A model generated the notes under the pieces. It saw only the letters and a list, made by a program, of their open reading frames with translations, was not told where the DNA came from and made no database searches. A program made the position numbers and the translations under genes. Source: Candidatus Poseidoniaceae archaeon (GTDB taxonomy: Archaea > Thermoplasmatota > Poseidoniia > Poseidoniales > Poseidoniaceae). From it: DNA of 12,122 nucleotides. Positions 1 to 7,237 of this stretch are shown here, piece by piece; the first letter of the stretch is position 1, and every line of letters starts with the position of its first letter. The stretch is from contig DUHJ01000215.1 of the NCBI GenBank assembly GCA_013330925.1, forward strand, positions 1 through 12,122, written 5' to 3'.

Positions 1-168
1 CACGCCGAGCAGGAGAAGAGGCAAGCCGACGAAGCCTGGGATGAGGGCGGTGAGGCTTTCCATGCCGGTGCCGAGGTAGAAGCCAACGCCCTCGAGGACG
101 AGAGCGCCGCCGACGAGTTGGGTGAGTTGCGGGATTTCGAAGCCGAGGAAGGTGTAGGGTTGCTCCAT
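1..168 (-). CDS. Membrane protein, N-terminal part (cut by left edge)
   Basis: The minus strand has an open frame starting at an ATG (complement of 166-168) and running off the left edge, giving 56 residues. It begins MEQPYTFLGFEIPQL and continues with two hydrophobic stretches, at about residues 16-33 and 40-56, separated by a short Gly/Met/Glu turn. This looks like the first two membrane segments of a small integral membrane protein. There is no recognisable family motif and no catalytic residue visible. It is divergent from the cyclophilin gene, with about 80 bases between the two starts. The function is unknown. The frame is supported by an uninterrupted hydrophobic pattern and by competing frames looking like shadows. 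It could belong to any multi-pass family. Confidence 0.6.
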   Translation of the reverse strand, partial: MEQPYTFLGFEIPQLTQLVGGALVLEGVGFYLGTGMESLTALIPGFVGLPLLLLGV

Positions 169-248
169 GACCGTGGGTGGGCCGCGGGGGTATTTCATCA
201 CCGCGCTGGAGCGCGTCCGGGCGGGTGCTTCATGTGGAGGTGCGCGGT
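169..248. promoter_or_regulatory. Divergent intergenic region with a 14-base inverted repeat
   Basis: This spacer separates the left-edge membrane protein (minus) from the cyclophilin gene (plus), so promoters for both should lie here. The only AT-rich patch is TATTTCAT at 191-198, a weak TATA-like candidate for the plus gene. A perfect inverted repeat, CGCGCT-GG-AGCGCG, lies at 202-215 and has the size of a regulator half-site pair. Neither assignment is proven. In GC-rich DNA a repeat of this length can occur by chance. Confidence 0.3.
236..242 (+). promoter_or_regulatory. Shine-Dalgarno site deciding the cyclophilin start
   Basis: GGAGGTG lies six bases before the GTG at 249. This selects GTG 249 over the several other in-frame GTG codons (177, 225, 234, 240, 258). 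Starting there puts a short basic N-terminus directly before the hydrophobic core of the signal peptide. Confidence 0.6.
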
Positions 249-1292
249 GTGCCTCACGTGGGCCACGCACGACGGACCAAGGCGGCGCTCCTCGTCGCGG
301 TGTTGCTCGGACTGCTGTTGACGCCGGGGAGCCTCGAGGCTCAGGAAGATTGGCGGTCAAATGAACTGGACCCTTCGGCCTGGGACGATGGACCGGAACT
401 CGAAGGTTCGCCGATGGACGCCTCGTACGCCAACAACCCCGTGTTCGTCATCGATGTGGATTACCAACCCGGCCATTTCCAAAGCAACGAACAAGGGCAA
501 ATCATCGTCGAGATGTTTCCCATGTGGGCGCCGATCACCGTTGAAAACATGATTCAGCACATCGAAGAGGACCTCTATGATGGGATCTTCTTTCATCGGG
601 TCATCGACGATTTCGTGACGCAGGCCGGCGATCCGACCTGCACCACCGTCGGCGCCTATCCTGCGACCTTCATGTCCTGCGGCAGCGGGGGGACTGGGGA
701 AACGATCCCCCTCGAACACGACGCCAACCTCAGCCACGTGGACGGTGCCATTGGGATGGCACGTGGACAAGATCCAGATTCTGCGGATTCGCAGTGGTAC
801 ATCGCAGAGACCGAGGCCCATGGCCTCGATCCGGAGAACCGGGACGACGAGGGATACGCCACCTTTGGCGTGGTGCGCCATGGCATGACACACGTCCGCG
901 CCATCGCCGAGGTGCCCACCAGCGACGAACCCACCGGAACGGCCATCCAGAACCCCTTTGCCTCGGCTGGCCGACCGATGTATGAGGTCCACATCAGCAG
1001 CATTCGGATGCTCGGCGTCATCGCCGAGGAGCACGCCACAGGACAACTTGAGGAAACGGTGGGTCAGGGGAGCAGCTCCGGGCTGGCTTCCTTGACTTTC
1101 TGGAACGTGTACATCGTCATCGGAATCATCGTCTTCTTGGGTGGAGGCTATTGGAGCGGAAGCATCTGGAGCCTTTTCGCCCCTTCCACGGGCAAGCCCG
1201 GTTCGCTGACCAATGGGAAGCACGTCTCCATTCCAGCCGTTTTGCTCCCCCCGCTTGAGGGCGAGGAGGGACAAGGCCCTGGTGCCTCATGA
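249..1292 (+). CDS. Secreted, membrane-anchored cyclophilin-type peptidyl-prolyl isomerase
   Basis: The 347-residue product should catalyse cis-trans isomerisation of proline bonds outside the cytoplasmic membrane. Residues 1-31 are a signal peptide: basic HARRTK, then a Leu/Val/Ala core, then a likely cleavage after LEA. The cyclophilin domain spans about 64-256. It holds FHRVIDDF (R117, F122), QAGDP (Q125), a GAIGMARG block, SQWYI (Q182, with Trp where many cyclophilins have Phe) and the late FG block at about 206. The only two cysteines, C131 and C144, bound an insertion between GDPT and GSGGTGET, suggesting a disulfide. A membrane helix at about 285-301 follows, then a cytoplasmic tail of about 45 residues. 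GTG is chosen as start from the GGAGGTG site. Family assignment is firm; orientation and client proteins are inferred, the large secreted proteins nearby being plausible clients. The stop overlaps the convergent taw2 stop. Confidence 0.92.
   Translation: MPHVGHARRTKAALLVAVLLGLLLTPGSLEAQEDWRSNELDPSAWDDGPELEGSPMDASYANNPVFVIDVDYQPGHFQSNEQGQIIVEMFPMWAPITVENMIQHIEEDLYDGIFFHRVIDDFVTQAGDPTCTTVGAYPATFMSCGSGGTGETIPLEHDANLSHVDGAIGMARGQDPDSADSQWYIAETEAHGLDPENRDDEGYATFGVVRHGMTHVRAIAEVPTSDEPTGTAIQNPFASAGRPMYEVHISSIRMLGVIAEEHATGQLEETVGQGSSSGLASLTFWNVYIVIGIIVFLGGGYWSGSIWSLFAPSTGKPGSLTNGKHVSIPAVLLPPLEGEEGQGPGAS
1287..1292. other. Palindromic stop-stop junction TCATGA
   Basis: The plus-strand cyclophilin stop (TGA, 1290-1292) and the minus-strand taw2 stop (TGA, complement of 1287-1289) form the palindrome TCATGA. 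Each stop is antisense to the final serine codon (TCA) of the other gene, so the two reading frames overlap by six bases. There is no room for a terminator between them. Confidence 0.9.
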
Positions 1293-2384
1293 AATGTGCA
1301 GATCGAGCACAACGTGGCGGATCCTCGGCGCGTACCACTTGACCCGCTCCAGGTGACCCACGGCTCCGCCGAGTTTCGCAGCGGTTTCCTCAGCCCAAGC
1401 CTCAATCCGCTCTTCTTTGACGTTCATGTGGACATGCAACCATCCACCGCTGGGTTTCAGGCAGCGTACGGCGTCCTCCCATGCATGTTCGGACGAAGGC
1501 AGCAGGCCGAGCACCACCCGGTCGGCCTGACCGTGGAGGGAGGGCAACGTCTCCCTGTTGTCCCCAACATGCTGGGTCAAACGGTCGTCCACGCCGTTGG
1601 CTTGGGCGCCTTTGAGGAGCCAAGCCGCGGCCTCTGGGTTGATGTCACAGGCATGCACGTGCGATGCACGGCCACGCACCAGCATGGGGAGCGTGTAGTA
1701 CCCAATACCGCTGAAGGCGTCCACCACGGTTTCTCCACGCAGATCGAACGCACCCATGCGGTGCCGTTCCGTCACGTTGCCTGACGAGAACATTTGGCGC
1801 GTGGCGTCGAACCGGAAGCGGACGCCATGGTCGAGCATGTCGACTTCACCGTGTTCGCCCAGCAATAAGGACGCCCCAGAACTCCGAATCGCGTCCCCAG
1901 ACACGACGTTTTGGAGCCCGAGACGTTCGGCCTTCAACGCATCAGCAACGGCAACCCAAGGGCGTGAAGGTTTGGCTGCAAGCATGCGTTCCCACGCCGT
2001 CGAAGCAAAGGACGATGCGGGAAGCAAGACGAGGTCGCCGAGCCGTTCCCAGCGTTGAGGCAATTCGTCCAAGAGGGCCTCATGGCCTTGCCGGTCGCCC
2101 GGATGTTCCCGTTCGAGCCAGGCACGGACGGCCATGTGAAGCCGAGGGTACGGTTTGACGGACGGGGGGGCCTTGGTCCATCTTTTCGACGGGAGGTGAA
2201 TCTGTTCACCTAAGGTGCCCTCAGGAAGGACGGCATCGTTTCGAAGCGGCCAAACGATGTGCGCTTCCTCGACGACGGGACGCCACGTAGGCTCCAAGCA
2301 ACCGGTGCGCTCCAGAAGCGCGCGTTGTTGCTCGGCATCGGCGAGGGCAACGCGCAATCCGGATGCTGGCGACCGGACCTCCAT
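1287..2384 (-). CDS. taw2: tRNA wybutosine-synthesizing protein TYW2/Taw2 (aminocarboxypropyl transferase)
   Basis: The 365-residue product belongs to the Trm5/TYW2 class I fold. It is expected to transfer the 3-amino-3-carboxypropyl group of S-adenosylmethionine to the tricyclic base at G37 of tRNA-Phe in the wyosine pathway. Residues 1-45 resemble the usual N-terminal region. MFSSGNVTERHRM (198-210) is the family signature before the Rossmann fold. VVDAFSGIGYYTLP (220-233) is SAM motif I, ACDINPEA (245-252) is motif II and GDNR (274-277) follows. LGLLPSSE (292-299) replaces the NxPxxA-type motif of the methyltransferase Trm5, which favours TYW2. ATG at 2384 is chosen because it sits directly before the conserved N-terminus; upstream in-frame ATGs, including one at 2435, would overlap the divergent gene. 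No Shine-Dalgarno site is seen, so the message may be leaderless. The other wyosine-pathway enzymes are not in the window. Confidence 0.9.
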   Translation of the reverse strand: MEVRSPASGLRVALADAEQQRALLERTGCLEPTWRPVVEEAHIVWPLRNDAVLPEGTLGEQIHLPSKRWTKAPPSVKPYPRLHMAVRAWLEREHPGDRQGHEALLDELPQRWERLGDLVLLPASSFASTAWERMLAAKPSRPWVAVADALKAERLGLQNVVSGDAIRSSGASLLLGEHGEVDMLDHGVRFRFDATRQMFSSGNVTERHRMGAFDLRGETVVDAFSGIGYYTLPMLVRGRASHVHACDINPEAAAWLLKGAQANGVDDRLTQHVGDNRETLPSLHGQADRVVLGLLPSSEHAWEDAVRCLKPSGGWLHVHMNVKEERIEAWAEETAAKLGGAVGHLERVKWYAPRIRHVVLDLHIS

Positions 2385-2433
2385 GTATTCTGATGGAGGA
2401 ACGCTCTTCAAGGAGTCAGGTGCTGATTTGCGC
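2385..2433. promoter_or_regulatory. 49-base divergent spacer between taw2 and the large ectoprotein gene
   Basis: Both start codons are read outward from this 49-base gap, which must hold the core promoter elements of both genes unless these extend into the coding regions. An AAGGAG lies at 2410-2415, but it is 18 bases from the ATG at 2434 and 12 from an in-frame TTG at 2428, so it is a poor ribosome site for the ATG. No convincing TATA box is visible. Confidence 0.35.
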
Positions 2434-5400
2434 ATGGGTCGTTCACGCACCGCGGTGTGGAGTTTGCTGCTCGCGATGTTGCTGTTGCAATCCATGGCCC
2501 CCTTTGCCGCGGCCACTGGCATGTCCACGTGCAGCAACCTCGGGGAAACTTGCGACACGTACGACGCCTCTCAGGACGGGACGCCTGAACAGCAGGAGTG
2601 GATCGAAGGGCAGTACCACTTCGAGATGCAAGACACCTCCACCATTCAGATGGAGTTGACCTGGATGGTGCGTGAGTTCGATCGCGCAGCACTCGGGTTT
2701 GACGAAAGCGTGCTTGCTGCTTCCTTGGCCAACGATGGCTTGCAGGACAACGACGGCGCCCCAGCAGACCTCATTCGAAGTTTCCTCGACGAAGAAACGG
2801 CCGGTCCGGGTTCCAACACCGTCGGTGAGGAGTTGATGGCCTCGGTGAACGCCTCGGTTCAGGATTTGTTGACCCAAGGATTTGGCAGCGTGTCCGACAT
2901 GACGACGTCCTTCACCAACAGTTTCACGGCAGGCGGTGCAGCGCCCATCGCTTGCTCGACAAACCCCGCCATTGACGCACAATCCGAAGGCTCGGGAGAG
3001 AACAACGTGTTCGAACCTCCAATTTGCTTCGGCACTCAGGCCACGGTCACGCTTGACGTCGCGAAGTTCAACCTTGCCGGAGGCTCGGAATTGAACGTCG
3101 AACGTGCCTACCAAGGGTTGCTGGTGATGGGCAGTGAAATCCAAACGGATTTCGCCATCTTTGCGGAGCCAGGGCACCGCTCCACCTTCCTGATTGAACC
3201 TCCAGCCTTCGCCGATGTGATGGCCGTTGACGTGAACGGAACCCGTGTGGTGATGGGCGACCACTTTGCCGGCGAATGGACGATCGACCACACGCAAGCC
3301 TTGGAGACCGACGAAAGCATCACGCAAACCACGTCCCTGACGATGGGATTCCGAAACACCTCGGAGACGACGATGGTGACCGTGGCCGAAGGTGACCCCG
3401 GCTTCACCCTCAACGTCACCCTCGACCTTTCCGATGAGCGAAACGCCGTCCTCGACATGCGTGCAAGCCTGCATTACCTCGAGACGGAATTGCTCGAGGA
3501 ATGGGGCATCCAGGTGGTCCAATTCAGCGAGCTTGCCGATGTGCCGTTGCTGACCGCGGACGGTCTCCGCTTGGCGCATCACAACGGCTTGGTCGACCTG
3601 AACCTGTTCACCGATGCCTTCCCGGTTGACGACATCATCATGGGCGTGACCGACGGAGTTCCAGGCCTTGATGACCTGACGATGAGCGAACTGGCTTGGG
3701 TCGCGGACACCGTGGATGAGGGGATCGAAGGTCCAGCAGGTGGGCTCAACTACACGCATGATGCAGGGTGCACAGAGACCGGCGTGACCGGAGTCCATCG
3801 GCATTACTGCCTCACCGGCGAGGCGGCGATGGGGTATGATCACCCTGTGGTCTTGCGAACGGTCAGCGAGCCGATCAACCTCCGTTTCCTTGACTTGCTT
3901 GCGGCCAACATCGACGATCCGACCGTCAACGATTTCCTCACCACCGTGCAGGACGACGACCTTCGTCGGATGATGGAAGCTGGATTCGCCGCTTCCTTGA
4001 ACCCCCCAAGCGACATGCTGGATTCCATCCTTCCCGAGCAACTCGGCGATTCGGACCTTCAGGTCACCGTGGTGCTGCCGAGTTGGGTCGTGACAGCATC
4101 TGGCGATGACCGCATCTCGTTGACGCTTCGGGCCAATGGAGAGAACGAAGTCGACATTTCCGTGCGCGGACCTCAGCCTTGGGAATGGGACCATGAAATC
4201 ACAGACGGTGACCAGGTCCTCTGTGCAGCAACCCAGCGCACGTGCGTGCTCAGCAGCGTCAATTTGGATTTCGAAACCTTTGACCTTCACGAGTGGAGGC
4301 AAGCCGTTTCGGTCGAATTTGGCTTGGAAGTCCGGGTCGACATGCACCGTCTCGCCTTCCTTGAGGAAGTCACCAGTCCGGACGACCCCGTGCACGTGCA
4401 GTTTGAGGTCATTCCCGCGGATTTGCTCCGTTTGGCGGTGGACGTGTCGGGCAGCATGGACGACCCTCTCGCCTTGGAAGAGCCGATCACCATCCCCTGC
4501 GATGATTGGGATTGGGATTACGACGTCTGCGACCAATCGTTGCCCCTTGAAGCCACGGAAGAAGGCCTGACCTCTTTCGTCAGCGGAGCAGGCGAGATGC
4601 TGACAGGACTCATTCATGCGGGCGTCAAAGGCTTGGAGGACGTGGACCCAGAGGAAACCGGCTTCGCGTTCTCCAACGTCAACATGGACGCCTTCGAGGT
4701 CCAACTCGCCTTGGACGGCATCGGTGCCCCTGGTCCTGTGGTGTCCGATGCAGAGGCCATTTCCTTCTCGGTGTCCATTCCGAAGGTGCGCATCGAGTTG
4801 GGGTTGACCACCGGCATCTGGCAATTGGCCAACGAAGGCGGCGATCCTGAATTCCAACTCGTCAGCGAATCAGCAGCTGCTTTGACCGCGCCTGTGCTCG
4901 ACCCCATGGCGGCGTTCATGGAAGGCTTTGCTCGCTCCCTCGCGGGTGGATTCGTGGGGTCCAGCGGTGTGAGTTTCCCTCCGGCTGAAGACGACCCACT
5001 GCCGATCTCCACCGGTCAGGTGGACACCACCGTGGCGGAAGAGTTCGATTTGTCCTTGAGCGGACCGATGACGGTCACCTTGCCCAAGGGGCTGAAGGTG
5101 ACCGGTACGTCCTCCGAAGACCTGCTGACCATCACCGAAGTCGAAGGGCGAAACGAGATCACCTACATGCTACCGCACGGTGAACTTGACGACGACCTTG
5201 AGTTGCGCTTCGAAGTCGGTTGGGCCTACATTTGGCGGCAGATCTGGGTGTACCCCACCACCTTCCTCATCATCCTCAGCCTGATGTTCATCGGTTGGCG
5301 CCGAAGGCGCCGCCGCCGCAAGGCAAGGAAGGCCGCGCTCAAGGCGGCCGCCAGCGGAGCAGCAGCACAGAAAATGGCCTTGAGCGACGCTGCGTTCGCG

Positions 5401-5499
5401 GGCTATTCCGGCGTCAACAGCCTCGGCATGATGGTCGGGGACGTGGATGATCTTGGTTCGGTGCCGGATTACTTGGACGATGAACGCCGCTTCATGTGA
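2434..5499 (+). CDS. Large membrane-anchored extracellular protein, unknown family
   Basis: The 1021-residue product is not a family I recognise. Residues 1-27 are a signal peptide (MGRSRT, a Leu-rich core, then AAA). The ectodomain (about 28-936) is strongly acidic, looks β-rich with short helical stretches and has several NxS/T sequons. Its ten cysteines fall in five close pairs: 33/40, 174/198, 446/459, 597/604 and 689/699. The last pair encloses an acidic aromatic loop (CDDWDWDYDVC). DVSGSM at 670-675 matches a von Willebrand A metal-site motif, but I cannot see the rest of that fold. A single helix at about 937-955 is followed by seven arginines and a 66-residue cytoplasmic tail ending in acidic YLDDERRFM. 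The topology is therefore outside ectodomain, inside tail. ATG 2434 is chosen as it begins the signal peptide; the frame is open further upstream but overlaps taw2. An adhesion, sensor or surface-scaffold role is possible but unproven. Confidence 0.85.
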   Translation: MGRSRTAVWSLLLAMLLLQSMAPFAAATGMSTCSNLGETCDTYDASQDGTPEQQEWIEGQYHFEMQDTSTIQMELTWMVREFDRAALGFDESVLAASLANDGLQDNDGAPADLIRSFLDEETAGPGSNTVGEELMASVNASVQDLLTQGFGSVSDMTTSFTNSFTAGGAAPIACSTNPAIDAQSEGSGENNVFEPPICFGTQATVTLDVAKFNLAGGSELNVERAYQGLLVMGSEIQTDFAIFAEPGHRSTFLIEPPAFADVMAVDVNGTRVVMGDHFAGEWTIDHTQALETDESITQTTSLTMGFRNTSETTMVTVAEGDPGFTLNVTLDLSDERNAVLDMRASLHYLETELLEEWGIQVVQFSELADVPLLTADGLRLAHHNGLVDLNLFTDAFPVDDIIMGVTDGVPGLDDLTMSELAWVADTVDEGIEGPAGGLNYTHDAGCTETGVTGVHRHYCLTGEAAMGYDHPVVLRTVSEPINLRFLDLLAANIDDPTVNDFLTTVQDDDLRRMMEAGFAASLNPPSDMLDSILPEQLGDSDLQVTVVLPSWVVTASGDDRISLTLRANGENEVDISVRGPQPWEWDHEITDGDQVLCAATQRTCVLSSVNLDFETFDLHEWRQAVSVEFGLEVRVDMHRLAFLEEVTSPDDPVHVQFEVIPADLLRLAVDVSGSMDDPLALEEPITIPCDDWDWDYDVCDQSLPLEATEEGLTSFVSGAGEMLTGLIHAGVKGLEDVDPEETGFAFSNVNMDAFEVQLALDGIGAPGPVVSDAEAISFSVSIPKVRIELGLTTGIWQLANEGGDPEFQLVSESAAALTAPVLDPMAAFMEGFARSLAGGFVGSSGVSFPPAEDDPLPISTGQVDTTVAEEFDLSLSGPMTVTLPKGLKVTGTSSEDLLTITEVEGRNEITYMLPHGELDDDLELRFEVGWAYIWRQIWVYPTTFLIILSLMFIGWRRRRRRRKARKAALKAAASGAAAQKMALSDAAFAGYSGVNSLGMMVGDVDDLGSVPDYLDDERRFM

Positions 5500-5502
5500 T
5501 CA
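5497..5502. other. Palindromic stop-stop junction TGATCA
   Basis: The stop of the large ectoprotein gene (TGA, 5497-5499) directly abuts the stop of uvrC on the other strand (complement of TCA, 5500-5502). There is no intergenic base, so each transcript must end inside the opposing gene. Confidence 0.9.
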
Positions 5503-7236
5503 CGGCGACACGCCGTGAAGGCGTTGGTGCACCCGCTCAGCCAACGCCTTGCCGATGCCAGGCACGGTTTGGAGGTCGGCCAAACTGGCCTGCTCGATGC
5601 CCTTTCGTCCTCCGAAATGACGCAGCAGGGCTTGCATTTTCTTCGCACCAAGTCCCTCCACCGACTCAAGCGGGTCTTCGAGGGTGCTTCGACCCCTTCG
5701 CTTACGATGGAAGCGGTTGACGAAGCGATGGGCTTCGTCACGCGCGTGAACGAGCACGCGTCCGTGGCGGTCAAGGACGATGGGTTCGTGACCGTCGCGA
5801 AACACCGTTTCCTCCCGCTTTGCGAGCGCGGCCACTTGGAATCGGCCCCATACTTTGGCCTCTTCCAGCGTTCGGCGGATGGCGTCCAGGTGGGTTTGTC
5901 CGCCGTCCAAGAGCAGCAAGTCTGGCCATTCATCTTGGCGCTTCAGCCAACGTTGGACGACTTCTTGCATCATGCGCAAATCGTCCATGGCTTCACCCTT
6001 CACGGTGTAGGTGCGGTACTCTTTCTTCGCCGGCCGTCCATTTCTCAGCACGACGCTCGCTCCAACGCGTTCCTCACCTTGCAACTGGGCCATGTCGAAG
6101 CAGACCACGTGATCCAGGCGGTCCAGTCCGAGGAGCACCGCACCCTCGTCCGCGGCCCGTTGTTCCAAGCTGCCTGAGCCACGTCGCGCAAGGCGGCCGA
6201 CCTGCACCTCGGCGTTTTGGTCGGCCAACCGTCGAAGCGTGGCGAGGTCACCGCGCATCGGCACCCTGCAGTCGACCTTGGCTCCACGCTGCTCCTCCAG
6301 CCACGCTTCGACGCCGTCGAGAAGGGGGACCGGGGTCAACAACAAGCGAGGCGGCCGACGTGATTCGTAATGCTCGGCGACGAAGGCCGAGACGGTCTCA
6401 CCGAGGTCCCCACGGTGAACCATGGGCCAAACGTCCTGTGCTTGCACGATGCCTTCGTCGGCGTGAAGCACCACCACGGCCGCGAGGTCCCCTTGCACGG
6501 CGACCCCGATGGCATCGCTGTCCCGGTAGAGTCGGCTTGACACGACGTGTTGGGAGATCACTTCACGGACGGCTCGAATGCGATCACGGACCAACGCGGC
6601 CTGTTCGTAGGCTTGGGCTTCTGAGGCCGCATCCATCTCAGCGGCCAATTCCTCGAGAAGTTCGGTGGCATGGCCGTTGAGGATCTTCCTTGCCGTCTCC
6701 ACCCGTTCGAGGTACCCGGCGGGTTCGATGCAGGGTCCTGCACACAGGCCGATGTGCATGGCAAGGCAACCTTGCGGGAGCAATTCTTTGCAATCACGAA
6801 GACCGAGGTTTCGTCGCAGCAACTGCATGACCTGCTTTGCTGCAGCAGGATTTGGAAACGGGCCCCACTTTTGCGAGCCTTTCGGGGGATGACGCGTGTA
6901 CATGATGCGGGGCAAGGCTTCGCCGGTGAGCACCAAGTACGGGAAGGATTTGTCGTCCTTCAACAACGAATTGAACCTCGGGCGATGTTCTCGAATGAGT
7001 TGCCGCTCAAGCACCAAGGCTTCCTGCGGCGTTGGCGTGACGATGCACTCGATGTCGTCCGCTCTTGCGACCAGTTCAGGGATCATCGCACGGTCGGGCG
7101 TGGTCGCAAAGTACGCCCGCACCCGGTCGGAAAGGCGTGTGGCTTTGCCGACGTAGAGCACGCGGCCTTGCGCGGTTTTGAACAAGTACACGCCTGGACG
7201 AGCGGGCAGGTCAACACGGGTCGGGTCAACGGGCAG
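5500..7236 (-). CDS. uvrC: UvrABC excinuclease subunit C
   Basis: UvrC makes both incisions around a bulky DNA lesion once UvrA and UvrB have found it. With the start proposed here the product has 578 residues. The N-terminal GIY-YIG nuclease (1-95) has LPARPGVY (10-17) and YVGKA (28-32). Four cysteines (149, 157, 165, 169; spacing 7, 7, 3) match the proposed Fe-S site of UvrC. A UVR helix pair that contacts UvrB lies at about 190-225. The RNase H-like nuclease has D381 (CFDMA), D444 (LLLDGG) and H503 (EAHRF). Two helix-hairpin-helix motifs end the protein (about 520-575). No in-frame ATG, TTG or ATT precedes the domain. GTG 7191 would remove PG of the GIY motif, whereas CTG 7236 keeps the whole N-terminus, lies 7 bases after GGAGG and 1 base after the upstream stop. 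The genes uvrA and uvrB are not in this window. Confidence 0.95.
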   Translation of the reverse strand: MPVDPTRVDLPARPGVYLFKTAQGRVLYVGKATRLSDRVRAYFATTPDRAMIPELVARADDIECIVTPTPQEALVLERQLIREHRPRFNSLLKDDKSFPYLVLTGEALPRIMYTRHPPKGSQKWGPFPNPAAAKQVMQLLRRNLGLRDCKELLPQGCLAMHIGLCAGPCIEPAGYLERVETARKILNGHATELLEELAAEMDAASEAQAYEQAALVRDRIRAVREVISQHVVSSRLYRDSDAIGVAVQGDLAAVVVLHADEGIVQAQDVWPMVHRGDLGETVSAFVAEHYESRRPPRLLLTPVPLLDGVEAWLEEQRGAKVDCRVPMRGDLATLRRLADQNAEVQVGRLARRGSGSLEQRAADEGAVLLGLDRLDHVVCFDMAQLQGEERVGASVVLRNGRPAKKEYRTYTVKGEAMDDLRMMQEVVQRWLKRQDEWPDLLLLDGGQTHLDAIRRTLEEAKVWGRFQVAALAKREETVFRDGHEPIVLDRHGRVLVHARDEAHRFVNRFHRKRRGRSTLEDPLESVEGLGAKKMQALLRHFGGRKGIEQASLADLQTVPGIGKALAERVHQRLHGVSP

Positions 7237-7237
7237 T

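Noticed and set aside
357..1274. 305-codon minus-strand open frame opposite the cyclophilin gene
   Set aside because: The plus strand encodes an unmistakable cyclophilin domain; the antisense product is repetitive in His/Asp/Gly and has no motif.
2215..2433. Upstream extension of the large ectoprotein to 2215
   Set aside because: It lies antisense to the conserved N-terminus of TYW2 and would bury the signal peptide internally.
2443..4857. 804-codon open frame on the minus strand opposite the large ectoprotein gene
   Set aside because: It is a codon-bias shadow: His/Val/Gly-rich with no signal peptide, domain or compositional sense, while the plus-strand product has a signal peptide, membrane helix and paired cysteines.
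5297..5315. GGCGCC-GAA-GGCGCC hairpin near the end of the ectoprotein gene
   Set aside because: It lies in the codons for the arginine run and is not followed by a T tract; best explained by coding for repeated arginines.
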